In this document: positions 8,779 to 16,954 of the stretch, one piece after another
How the letters are laid out: every line of letters starts with the position of its first letter
Numbering within the stretch: the first letter of the stretch is position 1
Source of the DNA: Gallionella sp.
GTDB taxonomy: Bacteria; Pseudomonadota; Gammaproteobacteria; Burkholderiales; Gallionellaceae
Length of the DNA: 32,021 nt
Assembly (NCBI GenBank): GCA_030652475.1
Contig: JAUSAO010000009.1
Coordinates: 1 to 32,021 of the forward strand
Direction: 5' to 3'
Position numbers and translations under genes: made by a program
The notes under the pieces: generated by a model
Told to the model about the DNA's origin: nothing
Databases searched by the model: none
The model's input: only the letters and a program-made list of their open reading frames with translations

Positions 8779-10905
8779 ATGGACGGTACCGATGATGGTA
8801 TGATTTCACGCATAAATATACGGACTATCGTCTTCGTCTATAAATTTGGGGTGCAAGTGAGTTATTTTTCCGGTTTATTCAAGCAAATTTCGCTGGGGCA
8901 CCTGCTCCTGACCCTGTCGGTACTGTCGGTGGCTTTTGCGTTTGTGCTGATATTCGGCTTGTCCAATATGATGCGCGATCGCGCGGTGCATGAGCTGGCG
9001 CGTGATGATGCACGACAAATTTCGCAACTGGTCTTTCAAAGCCTGTATTCGGATATGCGCCGTGGCTGGAACAAGCGGGAAATCAACGAATCCATCGCGC
9101 GCCTGAATACCAATTTACCCGAACTGAAAATCAAAGTGTATCGGGGAGATATCGTGGCGCAGCAGTTTGGAGCGATGCCAGGTGAGCGCCGCGTGATCGA
9201 GCAGGATGCCGAGCTGCGCCTCGCCATGGCCAGTGGCAAGGATGCCTTGTTATTCCCGAGCAAGGAGGCGATTCGTTACCTCTACCCGGTGGTCGCCAGT
9301 CAGGAATGTCTGGTTTGCCACACGCAGTCTCATGTCGGCGCGCTGCACGGCATGGTCGACATCACCTACCCGGTCAGTAAACTCAAAGTGTCGTTCAATA
9401 CCGTGCTCAACAGCATGCTGGTCTATACGCTGTTTATCATCGGATTCGTGTTTTTGATACTGTATCTCAAGCTGCGTTATCTGGTGGTGAAACCGATTGC
9501 CAATCTGGTCAACGTGATGCGTCAGGTTACCGATGATATGGATTTGACGCGGCAGGTACCCGGCAAGATATGGTTGCTGGAATTACAGAATCTGGCGAGT
9601 TATTTCAATCGCCTGCTGAAGACTGTCCATGAATACAACGCCAAGCTGGAAGAGTTGTCTATCCGTGATCCGATGACGGGGCTCTACAATCGGCGCAAGT
9701 TCGAAGAGTTCCTGAACTACGAAATTATCCGTGCCACCCGTCATCAGCGTGGTTTTTCAGTGATCATGGCGGATCTGGATAACTTCAAATACATCAATGA
9801 CACTTTTGGACATCCCATAGGCGATCTGGTGTTGAAAGAGTTGACGGCGATGCTGGCTCAGGGGTTGCGCAAAGGCGATGTGTTGTCCCGACTGGGCGGC
9901 GATGAATTCGCTATCATCCTGCCGGAGACCGAGGCGGAAAAAGGGTTTTATGTAGCGAATAAATTGTACACCTCCCTGGTAGACAAGGTTTTTGAGCTGC
10001 CGGTCGGCAATATACGCTGTACCGCCAGTTTCAGTCTGGTCAGCTTCCCCGAGGATGGGCAAACAGCGGCAGAAATCTATACGGCCATGGATGTGGTGTT
10101 GTACAAGGCCAAGATGCAGGGGAAAAATCAGGTGCTGACGGCAGGATCGCTGGAGGATCGCAGTATGATGACGGTCTTCAAACAGGGCGATTTCCTGCGC
10201 AATGCTTTGCGGGAAGATCGCATAGAGGCCTTTCTGCAGCCCATCGTCGATGTGCAAAGCAAAGAAGTGATCGCCTTCGAAGTGCTGGTGCGGATACGCG
10301 ATGGCGAGCTTATTGTTCCTGCCGGTGAATTCATCGAGGTCGCCGAAGAACTGGGTATGGCCAAGGAGCTCGACCGTGAGGTGTTTCGCAAGGGCTTGGC
10401 GCACTACGCCAGGGTCAGCGAAAAACATCCACGGGCAAAATTGTTTTTCAACCTGTTCCCGCGCAGCTTCAACGACCTGGCCTGGGTAAGCGGTATACCG
10501 GAATTGGCGCGCAGTGCGGGCGTGCCTTGCGACAAGCTGGTGCTGGAGATTACCGAGCGTGAGGCTTTGCCCAATCTGACTCAGGTCAGGGCGGCACTCG
10601 AGGAATTGCGTGCCAGCAAGATATCCGTTGCCCTGGATGATTTTGGCAGCGGATTTTCATCCTTCCTTTATCTGAAATATCTGTCGGTAGATTACGTGAA
10701 GATAGAGGGAAGTTTTGTGCGCAACATGGTTGCCGACGAGCGCGACCGCATCATCGTTGAGCAAATCAACAACATGGCGCACCGTTTCGGCCTCAAGACC
10801 GTCGCCGAATTTGTCGAAGACGCGGAAACGGCGAAGATGCTGGTCGAGATCGGCGTGGATTATGCGCAAGGCTACTACTTTGGCCGTCCCGCACTGCCGG
10901 AATGA
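8779..10905 (+). CDS. Haem-c sensor GGDEF-EAL membrane protein
   Basis: This protein of up to 708 residues has a membrane helix at ~40-62, a periplasmic domain (~65-210), a second helix (~212-232), a HAMP-like linker (~235-290), then GGDEF and EAL domains. The periplasmic domain contains a c-type haem motif CLVCH (C177, C180, H181) in 'ASQECLVCHTQ', so a covalently bound haem sensing redox state or a gas is likely. GGDEF is intact (373-377) with an RKGD inhibitory site at 365-368. The EAL part has EVL (501-503), N558, E590, D620-D621, K641 and Q697; 'AEFVED' replaces the usual 'AEGVET' and 'KIEGS' replaces 'KIDRS'. The start is uncertain: ATG 8779, ATG 8800 or GTG 8857 are possible and none has a strong ribosome-binding site. 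Confidence 0.9.
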   Translation: MDGTDDGMISRINIRTIVFVYKFGVQVSYFSGLFKQISLGHLLLTLSVLSVAFAFVLIFGLSNMMRDRAVHELARDDARQISQLVFQSLYSDMRRGWNKREINESIARLNTNLPELKIKVYRGDIVAQQFGAMPGERRVIEQDAELRLAMASGKDALLFPSKEAIRYLYPVVASQECLVCHTQSHVGALHGMVDITYPVSKLKVSFNTVLNSMLVYTLFIIGFVFLILYLKLRYLVVKPIANLVNVMRQVTDDMDLTRQVPGKIWLLELQNLASYFNRLLKTVHEYNAKLEELSIRDPMTGLYNRRKFEEFLNYEIIRATRHQRGFSVIMADLDNFKYINDTFGHPIGDLVLKELTAMLAQGLRKGDVLSRLGGDEFAIILPETEAEKGFYVANKLYTSLVDKVFELPVGNIRCTASFSLVSFPEDGQTAAEIYTAMDVVLYKAKMQGKNQVLTAGSLEDRSMMTVFKQGDFLRNALREDRIEAFLQPIVDVQSKEVIAFEVLVRIRDGELIVPAGEFIEVAEELGMAKELDREVFRKGLAHYARVSEKHPRAKLFFNLFPRSFNDLAWVSGIPELARSAGVPCDKLVLEITEREALPNLTQVRAALEELRASKISVALDDFGSGFSSFLYLKYLSVDYVKIEGSFVRNMVADERDRIIVEQINNMAHRFGLKTVAEFVEDAETAKMLVEIGVDYAQGYYFGRPALPE

Positions 10906-10910
10906 TCAGG

Positions 10911-10972
10911 CCGCGCGGAGTGCGCGGTGATTCAGATTATTTCCAGGCAGAGCAGACCCGATGCGGGTGTTT
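10911..10972 (+). terminator. Possible terminator between convergent genes
   Basis: The 106-base gap between the convergent GGDEF-EAL gene and the M48 protease gene holds two stems. CCGCGC/GCGCGG is at 10911-10927. ACCCG-ATG-CGGGT is at 10956-10968 and is followed by GTTTT. The second resembles a weak intrinsic terminator for the + strand. The T-run is short, so confidence is modest. Confidence 0.4.
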
Positions 10973-11011
10973 TCATGTTTTCCGTTAAATATGTTCAGGC
11001 CGTGAAGACTG

Positions 11012-11842
11012 CTATTTTATTTTGTACAAACGTTTCGCTGCGGTCTGGCCGTTGAGCCCGTCGAAACGGCTGTCCATTGCCTCGCCCAGTTTCGCCAGCC
11101 TGTCGTCGGGATGCGGGTGGGTCTTGAACAGCAGTGCGACGCTGCTGTCGTTTGCGGCACTATGGCCGATCTCCTGTAGTACACCGGGCAGGCCGTAAGC
11201 ATCGTAACCCGCGCGCGCGGCCAGCACCACGCCAATGCGATCTGCTTCGAATTCCGCACCTTTATCCAGTGAACGCGAGACGATTTCGGCGCCGCTGCCG
11301 ATCAGTCTGCTGATTTTGTCGTCACCGACCTGTTTGCCTAGCAGTTTGCTGCCTAAATCCAGCATTTTCCCCTTTTGCAGTATCTTCAGATGGTGTTTCC
11401 TGATGACGTGACCGATTTCATGCGCCAGTACGCCGGCCAGTTCGGCTTCATCGTTCAGTTTGTTATACAGGCCGCGGGTGACGAAGATGTAGCCGCCGGG
11501 TGCGGCGAAGGCGTTGATGTCGTTAGTGTCGATGACGCCGAAATGCCAGGCCAGATCGGGGCGCTCACTTTGAGTTGCAACCCAGCGACCGACGTTGTTG
11601 ACGTATTGTTGCAGCTTTTTGTCGGCAACCAGCGGTGCGACGCCGAGCAGGTTGCCCGCAATCTGTCGTCCGATCGCGACTTCTTCCTCTTCGGAATAGC
11701 CGCCCAGATTCGCGCTTCCCCCCGGTTTTTGCAGTTCTCGCGTGGCATTTCTGAGCTCCTGGCCCAGGTCAAAGGCCTGTGCTGTGTGCAGAAACAAGGC
11801 CAGTCCGGCAGCGGTGAATAGCATGGCTGTTAATTTATTCAT
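11012..11842 (-). CDS. Periplasmic M48-family zinc metalloprotease
   Basis: This 276-residue protein has a signal peptide (1-23, ending TAQA) without a lipobox cysteine. It carries the gluzincin motif HEIGH (H141, E142, H145) with the downstream ExxxD ligand segment E197-D201 in 'EFEADR'. This is the M48C type related to E. coli LoiP and BepA, which degrade or quality-control outer-membrane proteins. It lacks the TPR domain of BepA, so it is closer to LoiP in architecture. Its ATG overlaps the stop of the upstream SH3-domain gene by 4 bases (ATGA), showing it is the last gene of a CHASE2-SH3-M48 operon. The substrate is unknown. Confidence 0.92.
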   Translation of the reverse strand: MNKLTAMLFTAAGLALFLHTAQAFDLGQELRNATRELQKPGGSANLGGYSEEEEVAIGRQIAGNLLGVAPLVADKKLQQYVNNVGRWVATQSERPDLAWHFGVIDTNDINAFAAPGGYIFVTRGLYNKLNDEAELAGVLAHEIGHVIRKHHLKILQKGKMLDLGSKLLGKQVGDDKISRLIGSGAEIVSRSLDKGAEFEADRIGVVLAARAGYDAYGLPGVLQEIGHSAANDSSVALLFKTHPHPDDRLAKLGEAMDSRFDGLNGQTAAKRLYKIK

Positions 11843-12333
11843 TTCGATGCTCCCGGATCAGCAAGGTAATCCATCTGCCGTGCCTTTAGCCTGGCTTTGT
11901 CAGCGAATTTTTGTGCTTGTGCACGGCTACTCGTCGATGACTCCAGAAGGGCCACTTGTTTTTCGTCGTATTGAGCCGCCTTGAGTTCTTCCTCGTTCAG
12001 TCCGCGTATGCCGGTGGTGGCCACGATTTTTCCGGTGCCGGAGCGCCCCGAAGCCAGACCTGCCAGGCCGGACAACGGCTTGGCCGCTGCTTTTGCGTCG
12101 CCGCGCCGCAGGCTGAGCATGCGTATCCAGCCGCTGCCCTGAGCGCTCTTGATCTGATACCAGCCGCCGTCTTTCTTGAGAATTTCGACTTTCGTCGCGG
12201 CAGGCAGGGTGACGACGATTTTCGCATCGGAAAACGGTGCCGCCCTCACGCTGTCGGACTTGACGGTGGTAGCACTCTCGGCCGCCTGTGCGCTTGCCGT
12301 TAACAGCATCATAAATAATAAAATTAATTTCAT
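11839..12333 (-). CDS. Secreted bacterial SH3-domain protein
   Basis: This is a 164-residue exported protein. The ATG at 12333 is chosen because GGAG lies 6 bases upstream and a good signal peptide (1-17, ending SAQA) follows directly. The frame stays open further upstream into a heptanucleotide repeat, which would add only repeat-encoded residues. Residues ~22-76 are a bacterial SH3 (SH3b) domain ('VRAAPFSDAKIVVTLP...GWYQIK...GWIRML'), a fold that often binds peptidoglycan or peptides. Residues 105-164 are a charged tail with no domain I recognise. It overlaps the M48 protease gene by 4 bases and probably assists or targets that enzyme; this is inference. Confidence 0.83.
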   Translation of the reverse strand: MKLILLFMMLLTASAQAAESATTVKSDSVRAAPFSDAKIVVTLPAATKVEILKKDGGWYQIKSAQGSGWIRMLSLRRGDAKAAAKPLSGLAGLASGRSGTGKIVATTGIRGLNEEELKAAQYDEKQVALLESSTSSRAQAQKFADKARLKARQMDYLADPGASK

Positions 12334-12351
12334 GAGTTTCTCCATAATATG

Positions 12352-12400
12352 GCCACTTGCCACTTGCCACTTGCCACTTGCCACTTGCCACTTGCCACTT
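12352..12400. repeat. Perfect heptanucleotide tandem array, 7 x GCCACTT
   Basis: Forty-nine bases are made of exactly seven identical GCCACTT units; read on the minus strand they are AAGTGGC. The array begins at the stop codon of the CHASE2 gene and ends 18 bases before the start of the SH3 gene, so it fills most of the intercistronic spacer. Seven-base units are not a multiple of three, so copy-number change would shift any frame through the array and alter operon spacing. Confidence 0.97.
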
Positions 12401-14093
12401 ATTGTTTTTCCTTATTCCAGTGCAGCAGGGTTTCGGCGAACAGGGTGCGCCAGCTATTGCGTGCGCCATCGCCGCCGTCGATATGCCCTTCATGGACGAA
12501 GCTGGCTATATCATTATCAGTAGTTGCGCAGTATTTGTGCAACAGCGGGGCTATCGCCTGTTCCAATGCCTGAATGTCGCGGGTAATTATCAGCCGACTG
12601 GCATCGTCCGCTGCGTCGCACAGCCATGATATGGCCAGCGTGTCTTCAAACAAGTCCCACAGGCCTTGCTGTTCCCCCTTGATTATTTCGACGCTCTTGT
12701 CGTGGCCGCCTATTTTTTCCATGCCCAACCGGATCTTCTCGCGCACCGCATCGTTCAGCATGCGCCCGTCCAGGTGTACCAGCATCAGCACGCCATGCAA
12801 ATCGCCGCTGCGTTGTTGTGTCGTACGCACGGTATTTTGTTCCAGCTGTTTGCTGGTGGCGTAGTCATATAGCCGTGCGAGGGTGAAATAGGCCAGACCC
12901 AGCGTGACCGGGCCGGTGAGGTTGATGTAGGTGTTGGTGAAATTGATGCTGGCATAGGAAATGCCGAGCAGGATGAATTGCGAGGCACCGAACAGCCTGT
13001 CTATCTTGTCGCGCCCGGTGTCGCGGTAAAATCCCCAGGCGGTCGCCCAGATGACGGAGAGCGTCAGCAGCAGGTAAAGGATGCGCGCATCCGGGAAACG
13101 CAGGAAGTCGCCGTGTTTGAAGTTGTCGATCGCGGTCGCGAGTATTTCCACGCCGGGATGGGTACGCGAGAGCGGAGTCGGTTTGATGTCGAACAAGCTG
13201 GGCGCGGTCGAACCTATGATGACGATCTTGCCGGTGAATTCATCGGCTGCGCGCTGCTTGTTTCGACTGGAAAAATCGTTGAATACCTCGCTGAAACTCG
13301 CCGATTGATAGGTGAACGGGGGGCCGCGCCAGTTGAGCAGCACGCGTTCAGCATCGGGCTGGGTGTAGCCCTGTTGCTTTGCGATAGTCAGCGGCAGCGA
13401 CGGAATTATCCAGCCGTAGTCGTTGCGATAAACCGGATACTGGCGAACGATGCCGTCGATATCCGGATAGATGTTGTGCAGCCCTATCCGTTCGCTCGCC
13501 AGTATCGAGTTGAAAAAAGGCAGCACCATCGCCACCGTGGCATCGGGGCTGGCCCCGGTGTTGATGGCTGTGACGCCCGGAATCATGCCCGGCTTGATCC
13601 GGCTCAGGGCGTCATCCGCCGGGTCGAGTCGCAGCATCGGGAAATAGGTGTTATGGGTAGCGGCTATGGCCGCATCGAAATACGCATCGCTGTCGGGATT
13701 GTAGACATCCGCGTCGCTGAACAGGATGTCGAAGACCACCGCTTTGGGGTGCTGCTTTTCTATCTGCTCGACGAATTCCCCCAGCACCTGCCGCGGCCAC
13801 GGCCAGCGGCCGTATTCCTTGGCCATGGCGGCCAGGCTGGCTTCATCGATGTCCACGATGACGATGTCTTTGTCCGCTTCAGGCACGACCAGACGGTATC
13901 TCACCATCATGTCGAAAGCGCCCTGTCTCATATTGGGGGTCAGATGCAGGAACGCCGTGTCGGCGATGATCAGCACGCTGAACAGGCCGGCCAGGTAGAG
14001 ATAGAAGCCGGTCTTCCACTTTTTCGCCAGCAGGCTGGAAAGCCTGCTTTTCCAGAGTCTGATGCGGTAAGAGAGGGCGGCGATGGGGTTCAT
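12399..14093 (-). CDS. CHASE2-domain membrane sensor protein without a recognised output domain
   Basis: This is a 564-residue protein from the ATG at 14093; an in-frame GTG at 14129 is possible. A helix at ~29-49 leads into an extracytoplasmic CHASE2 domain (~50-320) with the typical 'DIVIVDIDEASLA', 'GRWPWPR' and 'AVVFDILFSD' segments. Further membrane helices follow (~340-416). CHASE2 domains usually feed adenylate cyclases, kinases or diguanylate cyclases. Here the remaining 148 residues (417-564) show no cyclase, kinase, GGDEF or phosphatase motif. The stop TAA uses the first base of the heptanucleotide array. It is the first gene of the operon with the SH3 and M48 genes and is divergent from the ABC exporter. 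Confidence 0.85.
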   Translation of the reverse strand: MNPIAALSYRIRLWKSRLSSLLAKKWKTGFYLYLAGLFSVLIIADTAFLHLTPNMRQGAFDMMVRYRLVVPEADKDIVIVDIDEASLAAMAKEYGRWPWPRQVLGEFVEQIEKQHPKAVVFDILFSDADVYNPDSDAYFDAAIAATHNTYFPMLRLDPADDALSRIKPGMIPGVTAINTGASPDATVAMVLPFFNSILASERIGLHNIYPDIDGIVRQYPVYRNDYGWIIPSLPLTIAKQQGYTQPDAERVLLNWRGPPFTYQSASFSEVFNDFSSRNKQRAADEFTGKIVIIGSTAPSLFDIKPTPLSRTHPGVEILATAIDNFKHGDFLRFPDARILYLLLTLSVIWATAWGFYRDTGRDKIDRLFGASQFILLGISYASINFTNTYINLTGPVTLGLAYFTLARLYDYATSKQLEQNTVRTTQQRSGDLHGVLMLVHLDGRMLNDAVREKIRLGMEKIGGHDKSVEIIKGEQQGLWDLFEDTLAISWLCDAADDASRLIITRDIQALEQAIAPLLHKYCATTDNDIASFVHEGHIDGGDGARNSWRTLFAETLLHWNKEKQ

Positions 14094-14140
14094 GACACGG
14101 CGCGGAGCTAAGGATGTCCTATTATGCACACAGCAGCGGC

Positions 14141-14146
14141 TATAAT
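14141..14146 (+). promoter_or_regulatory. Candidate -10 box (TATAAT) for the Atm1-type exporter gene
   Basis: A perfect TATAAT lies 27 bases before the exporter ATG, in the spacer between divergent genes. The -35 region at the right distance (CCTATT) is poor, so an activator may be needed. On the opposite strand CATAAT at 14126-14121 could serve the CHASE2 operon. Confidence 0.45.
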
Positions 14147-14173
14147 CGAGACCTACTTTATTGTTGTCAGACT

Positions 14174-15967
14174 ATGCGACCTTCTTCATCACCTTCAGAG
14201 CACGACACGCGCGGCGGTTGGCAAACCCTCCGATCACTCATTCCCTACCTGATGGAATTCAAGGGCAGGGTGATACTGGCGATGAGTTTGTTGATCTTTG
14301 CCAAGCTCGGCAATGTCGGTGTCCCGCTGGTGCTCAAACAGATCATCGATGCGCTGGATAAGTCGCAAGCGGTATTGATGGTTCCGGTGTTCCTGATTCT
14401 GGGCTATGGCTTGTTGCGTTTGTTCAGCACGCTGTTTGGCGAACTGCGCGATGCGGTATTTGCCAAGGTGACGCAGCGCGCGATCCGGCGCGTGGCCTTG
14501 CAGGTATTCGAGCATTTGCACAATCTGAGTCTGCGCTTTCATCTGGACAGACAAACCGGCGGCGTGGCGCGCGACATCGAACGCGGTACACGCGGTATCG
14601 GCTTCCTGTTGAATTTTATGCTGTTCAATATTCTGCCTACCCTGTTGGAGATAGGGCTGGTGGCGGCCATCCTGCTCAGCAAATACAACGCCTGGTTTGC
14701 GATAATCACTTTTGTCACGCTGATTATCTACATCGGTTTCACCCTGTTTGTCACCGAGTGGCGTATGGTCGTGCGGCGCACCATGAATGATCTGGATTCC
14801 AAGGCTAACAGCCGTGCGATTGACAGTCTGCTGAATTATGAAACAGTGAAATATTTTGGCAATGAACAATACGAAGCGCGACGTTATGACCATAATATGC
14901 AGCACTGGGAAACGGCCGCGGTGCGCAATCAGACTTCGCTGGCCTTCCTGAATGCCGGGCAGAGCGTCATTATCGCCATCGGCATCACGGCGCTGATGTG
15001 GCTGGCTGCGGATGAGGTGGTGAAAGGCACGATGACGCTGGGTGATCTGGTGCTGGTGAATGTGTTTATGTTGCAGTTATACATGCCGTTACATTTTCTC
15101 GGTTTCGTGTATCGCGAGATTCGCCATGCGCTGGCGGATATGGAAAAAATGTTCGGTTTGTTGCATGAGCATCGTGAGGTCGCGGATGCACCCGATGCGC
15201 AAGCTTTGTCACACGGTAATGCCGAGGTGAGATTTGAACACGTCAGTTTCGGCTACGATGCCGACCGGCAAATTCTCTTCGATGTGAATTTTACTATCCC
15301 GGCCGGACATACCGTGGCCGTGGTGGGGGCGAGCGGGGCGGGCAAGTCCACCTTGTCACGTTTGCTGTTCCGTTTTTACGATGTGCAGCAAGGATCGATA
15401 CGCATCGACGGGCAGGATATACGCGAAGTGACGCAGAGCAGTCTGCGTGCCGCGATTGGTATCGTGCCGCAGGACACCGTGCTGTTTAACGATACGATTT
15501 ATTACAATATCGCCTACGGACGTCCGGAAACAAACCGTGAAGCGGTTATTGCGGCGGCACAGGCCGCGCATATACACGAGTTCATCGAATCGCTGCCGCA
15601 AGGCTATGAAACCAGGGTGGGCGAACGCGGTTTGAAATTGTCGGGCGGCGAGAAACAGCGTGTGGCGATAGCGCGGGCGATACTGAAAAATCCGGCGATT
15701 TTGATTTTTGATGAGGCGACCTCGGCGCTGGATTCCAAGTCGGAGAAGGCCATCCAGGCGGAGTTGCACACCATTGCACAAAACCGCACTACCTTGATTG
15801 TCGCGCATCGCTTGTCTACCGTGGTGAATGCCAATCAGATTCTGGTGATGGACAGAGGGCGTGTTGTCGAACGTGGCACGCATAGCGAACTATTGCTGCA
15901 CGATGGTTTGTACGCGCAAATGTGGAATCTTCAGAAACGTGTAGAACAGAAGCCCATTGACTATTGA
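14174..15967 (+). CDS. Atm1/HMT1-type ABC exporter (fused permease-ATPase)
   Basis: This is a 597-residue half-transporter with an N-terminal six-helix permease (~30-325) and a C-terminal ATPase. The ATPase has Walker A 'GASGAGKS' (385-392), signature 'LSGGE' (489-493), Walker B 'ILIFDE' (509-514) and the switch histidine in 'IVAHRLSTV'. The segment 'LLNYETVKYFGNE' in the permease is characteristic of the Atm1 family, which exports glutathione-linked compounds (Fe-S precursors in mitochondria, metal-glutathione conjugates in bacteria). It probably works as a homodimer in the inner membrane. The ATG at 14174 is preferred over an in-frame ATG at 14114 because the earlier one lies upstream of the TATAAT box. 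It is transcribed away from the CHASE2 operon. Confidence 0.93.
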   Translation: MRPSSSPSEHDTRGGWQTLRSLIPYLMEFKGRVILAMSLLIFAKLGNVGVPLVLKQIIDALDKSQAVLMVPVFLILGYGLLRLFSTLFGELRDAVFAKVTQRAIRRVALQVFEHLHNLSLRFHLDRQTGGVARDIERGTRGIGFLLNFMLFNILPTLLEIGLVAAILLSKYNAWFAIITFVTLIIYIGFTLFVTEWRMVVRRTMNDLDSKANSRAIDSLLNYETVKYFGNEQYEARRYDHNMQHWETAAVRNQTSLAFLNAGQSVIIAIGITALMWLAADEVVKGTMTLGDLVLVNVFMLQLYMPLHFLGFVYREIRHALADMEKMFGLLHEHREVADAPDAQALSHGNAEVRFEHVSFGYDADRQILFDVNFTIPAGHTVAVVGASGAGKSTLSRLLFRFYDVQQGSIRIDGQDIREVTQSSLRAAIGIVPQDTVLFNDTIYYNIAYGRPETNREAVIAAAQAAHIHEFIESLPQGYETRVGERGLKLSGGEKQRVAIARAILKNPAILIFDEATSALDSKSEKAIQAELHTIAQNRTTLIVAHRLSTVVNANQILVMDRGRVVERGTHSELLLHDGLYAQMWNLQKRVEQKPIDY

Positions 15968-16022
15968 TTTATATTGATTTTGGGGTATCCTTTCGGCCTT
16001 GTGCTTGCTCGGGAGTAATAAA

Positions 16023-16922
16023 GTGAAAAAAAGATTGCTGATATGTGTGCTGGCCGGACACGCTTTGCTCGCACAGGCTGATGAATATAATTCCAACCGC
16101 ATTTCTGCGAAATTTGATCGTGAGCTTTCCGTAGCGTCATTTCAGCCGGTTTCCAGCCCGAAGTTGAATTCAACCATTGCGTTGATTTATGACGAACAAT
16201 CCCAGCGTCCGCTATACACCAAGAATCCTGATGCGATTGCACCGATAGCTTCTATTACCAAACTGATGACGGCGATGGTGGTGCTGGATGTCAAGCCTGA
16301 TCTGGACGAAGAAATCAGTGTGGATGTGGCGGATTTGGATAGTTTGAAGGGGACGCACTCCCGCCTGCGCATAGGCACGACCTTTACACGTAACGAGATG
16401 CTCAGGCTGGCGCTGATGTCTTCCGAAAACCGTGCGGCATCGGCATTGGCGCGCAGTTATCCGGGCGGAATGCAGGCGGCTGTGGCGGCGATGAATGCCA
16501 AGGCGCGTAAGCTGGGTATGATGAACACTACTTTTCGCGACCCGACGGGGCTGGATAGTGAAAATGTTTCAACGGCCCGCGATCTGGTGAAAATGGTTGC
16601 CGCTGCGCGTAACTATAAATTGATCCACCAGTACACAACAACGGTCACACACTCCGTGGAGGGCGCGCGCGGCCGCGAGTTGCGCTTCAATAATACCAAC
16701 CCGCTGGTAAAAAATGCCTCCTGGGATATCGGCGTGAGCAAAACCGGGTATATCAACGAGGCAGGGCGTTGTCTGGTCATGCAGGCACAAATACGTCAGC
16801 GTTCGGTCATTATCGTGCTGTTGGATTCGGCGGGAAAAAATACCCGCATAGGTGATGCGAACCGCGTAAAAAAGTGGATAGAGAGTGCCAATGCCCACGG
16901 CAAAGTCGTGCGTCGGGGTTAA
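16023..16922 (+). CDS. pbpG: D-alanyl-D-alanine endopeptidase (PBP7/8 type)
   Basis: This 299-residue periplasmic serine enzyme of the S11 family cleaves D-Ala-mDAP cross-links in peptidoglycan. It has all three penicillin-binding motifs: S77-x-x-K80 ('ASITK'), S134-E-N136 ('SSEN') and K240-T-G ('SKTG'). A signal peptide covers ~1-19. The GTG at 16023 is chosen because GGGAG lies 7 bases upstream and the signal peptide follows directly. The length fits PBP7 rather than the longer carboxypeptidases PBP5/6, which carry an extra C-terminal domain absent here. It starts 55 bases after the ABC exporter gene. A perfect 9-bp hairpin follows its stop. Confidence 0.92.
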   Translation: MKKRLLICVLAGHALLAQADEYNSNRISAKFDRELSVASFQPVSSPKLNSTIALIYDEQSQRPLYTKNPDAIAPIASITKLMTAMVVLDVKPDLDEEISVDVADLDSLKGTHSRLRIGTTFTRNEMLRLALMSSENRAASALARSYPGGMQAAVAAMNAKARKLGMMNTTFRDPTGLDSENVSTARDLVKMVAAARNYKLIHQYTTTVTHSVEGARGRELRFNNTNPLVKNASWDIGVSKTGYINEAGRCLVMQAQIRQRSVIIVLLDSAGKNTRIGDANRVKKWIESANAHGKVVRRG

Positions 16923-16930
16923 CTTTATGT

Positions 16931-16951
16931 AAGGGGTGGCAACCACCCCTT
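16931..16951 (+). promoter_or_regulatory. Perfect 9-bp hairpin before a small membrane-protein gene
   Basis: AAGGGGTGG, a CAA loop and CCACCCCTT form a perfect stem. There is no T-run after it, so it is not a standard intrinsic terminator. It ends 3 bases before the ATG at 16955, and the only AGG-rich stretch that could bind the ribosome lies inside the stem. It may stabilise the upstream mRNA end or control translation of the next gene. Confidence 0.6.
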
Positions 16952-16954
16952 GCA

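Noticed and set aside
12352..12400. CRISPR-like array
   Set aside because: The units are 7 bases with no spacers and there are no cas genes; it is a simple tandem repeat.
12978..14111. 377-codon open frame on the + strand opposite the CHASE2 gene
   Set aside because: It is antisense to a well-supported CHASE2 gene, has no recognisable domain, and its arginine/histidine-rich composition is typical of a shadow frame.
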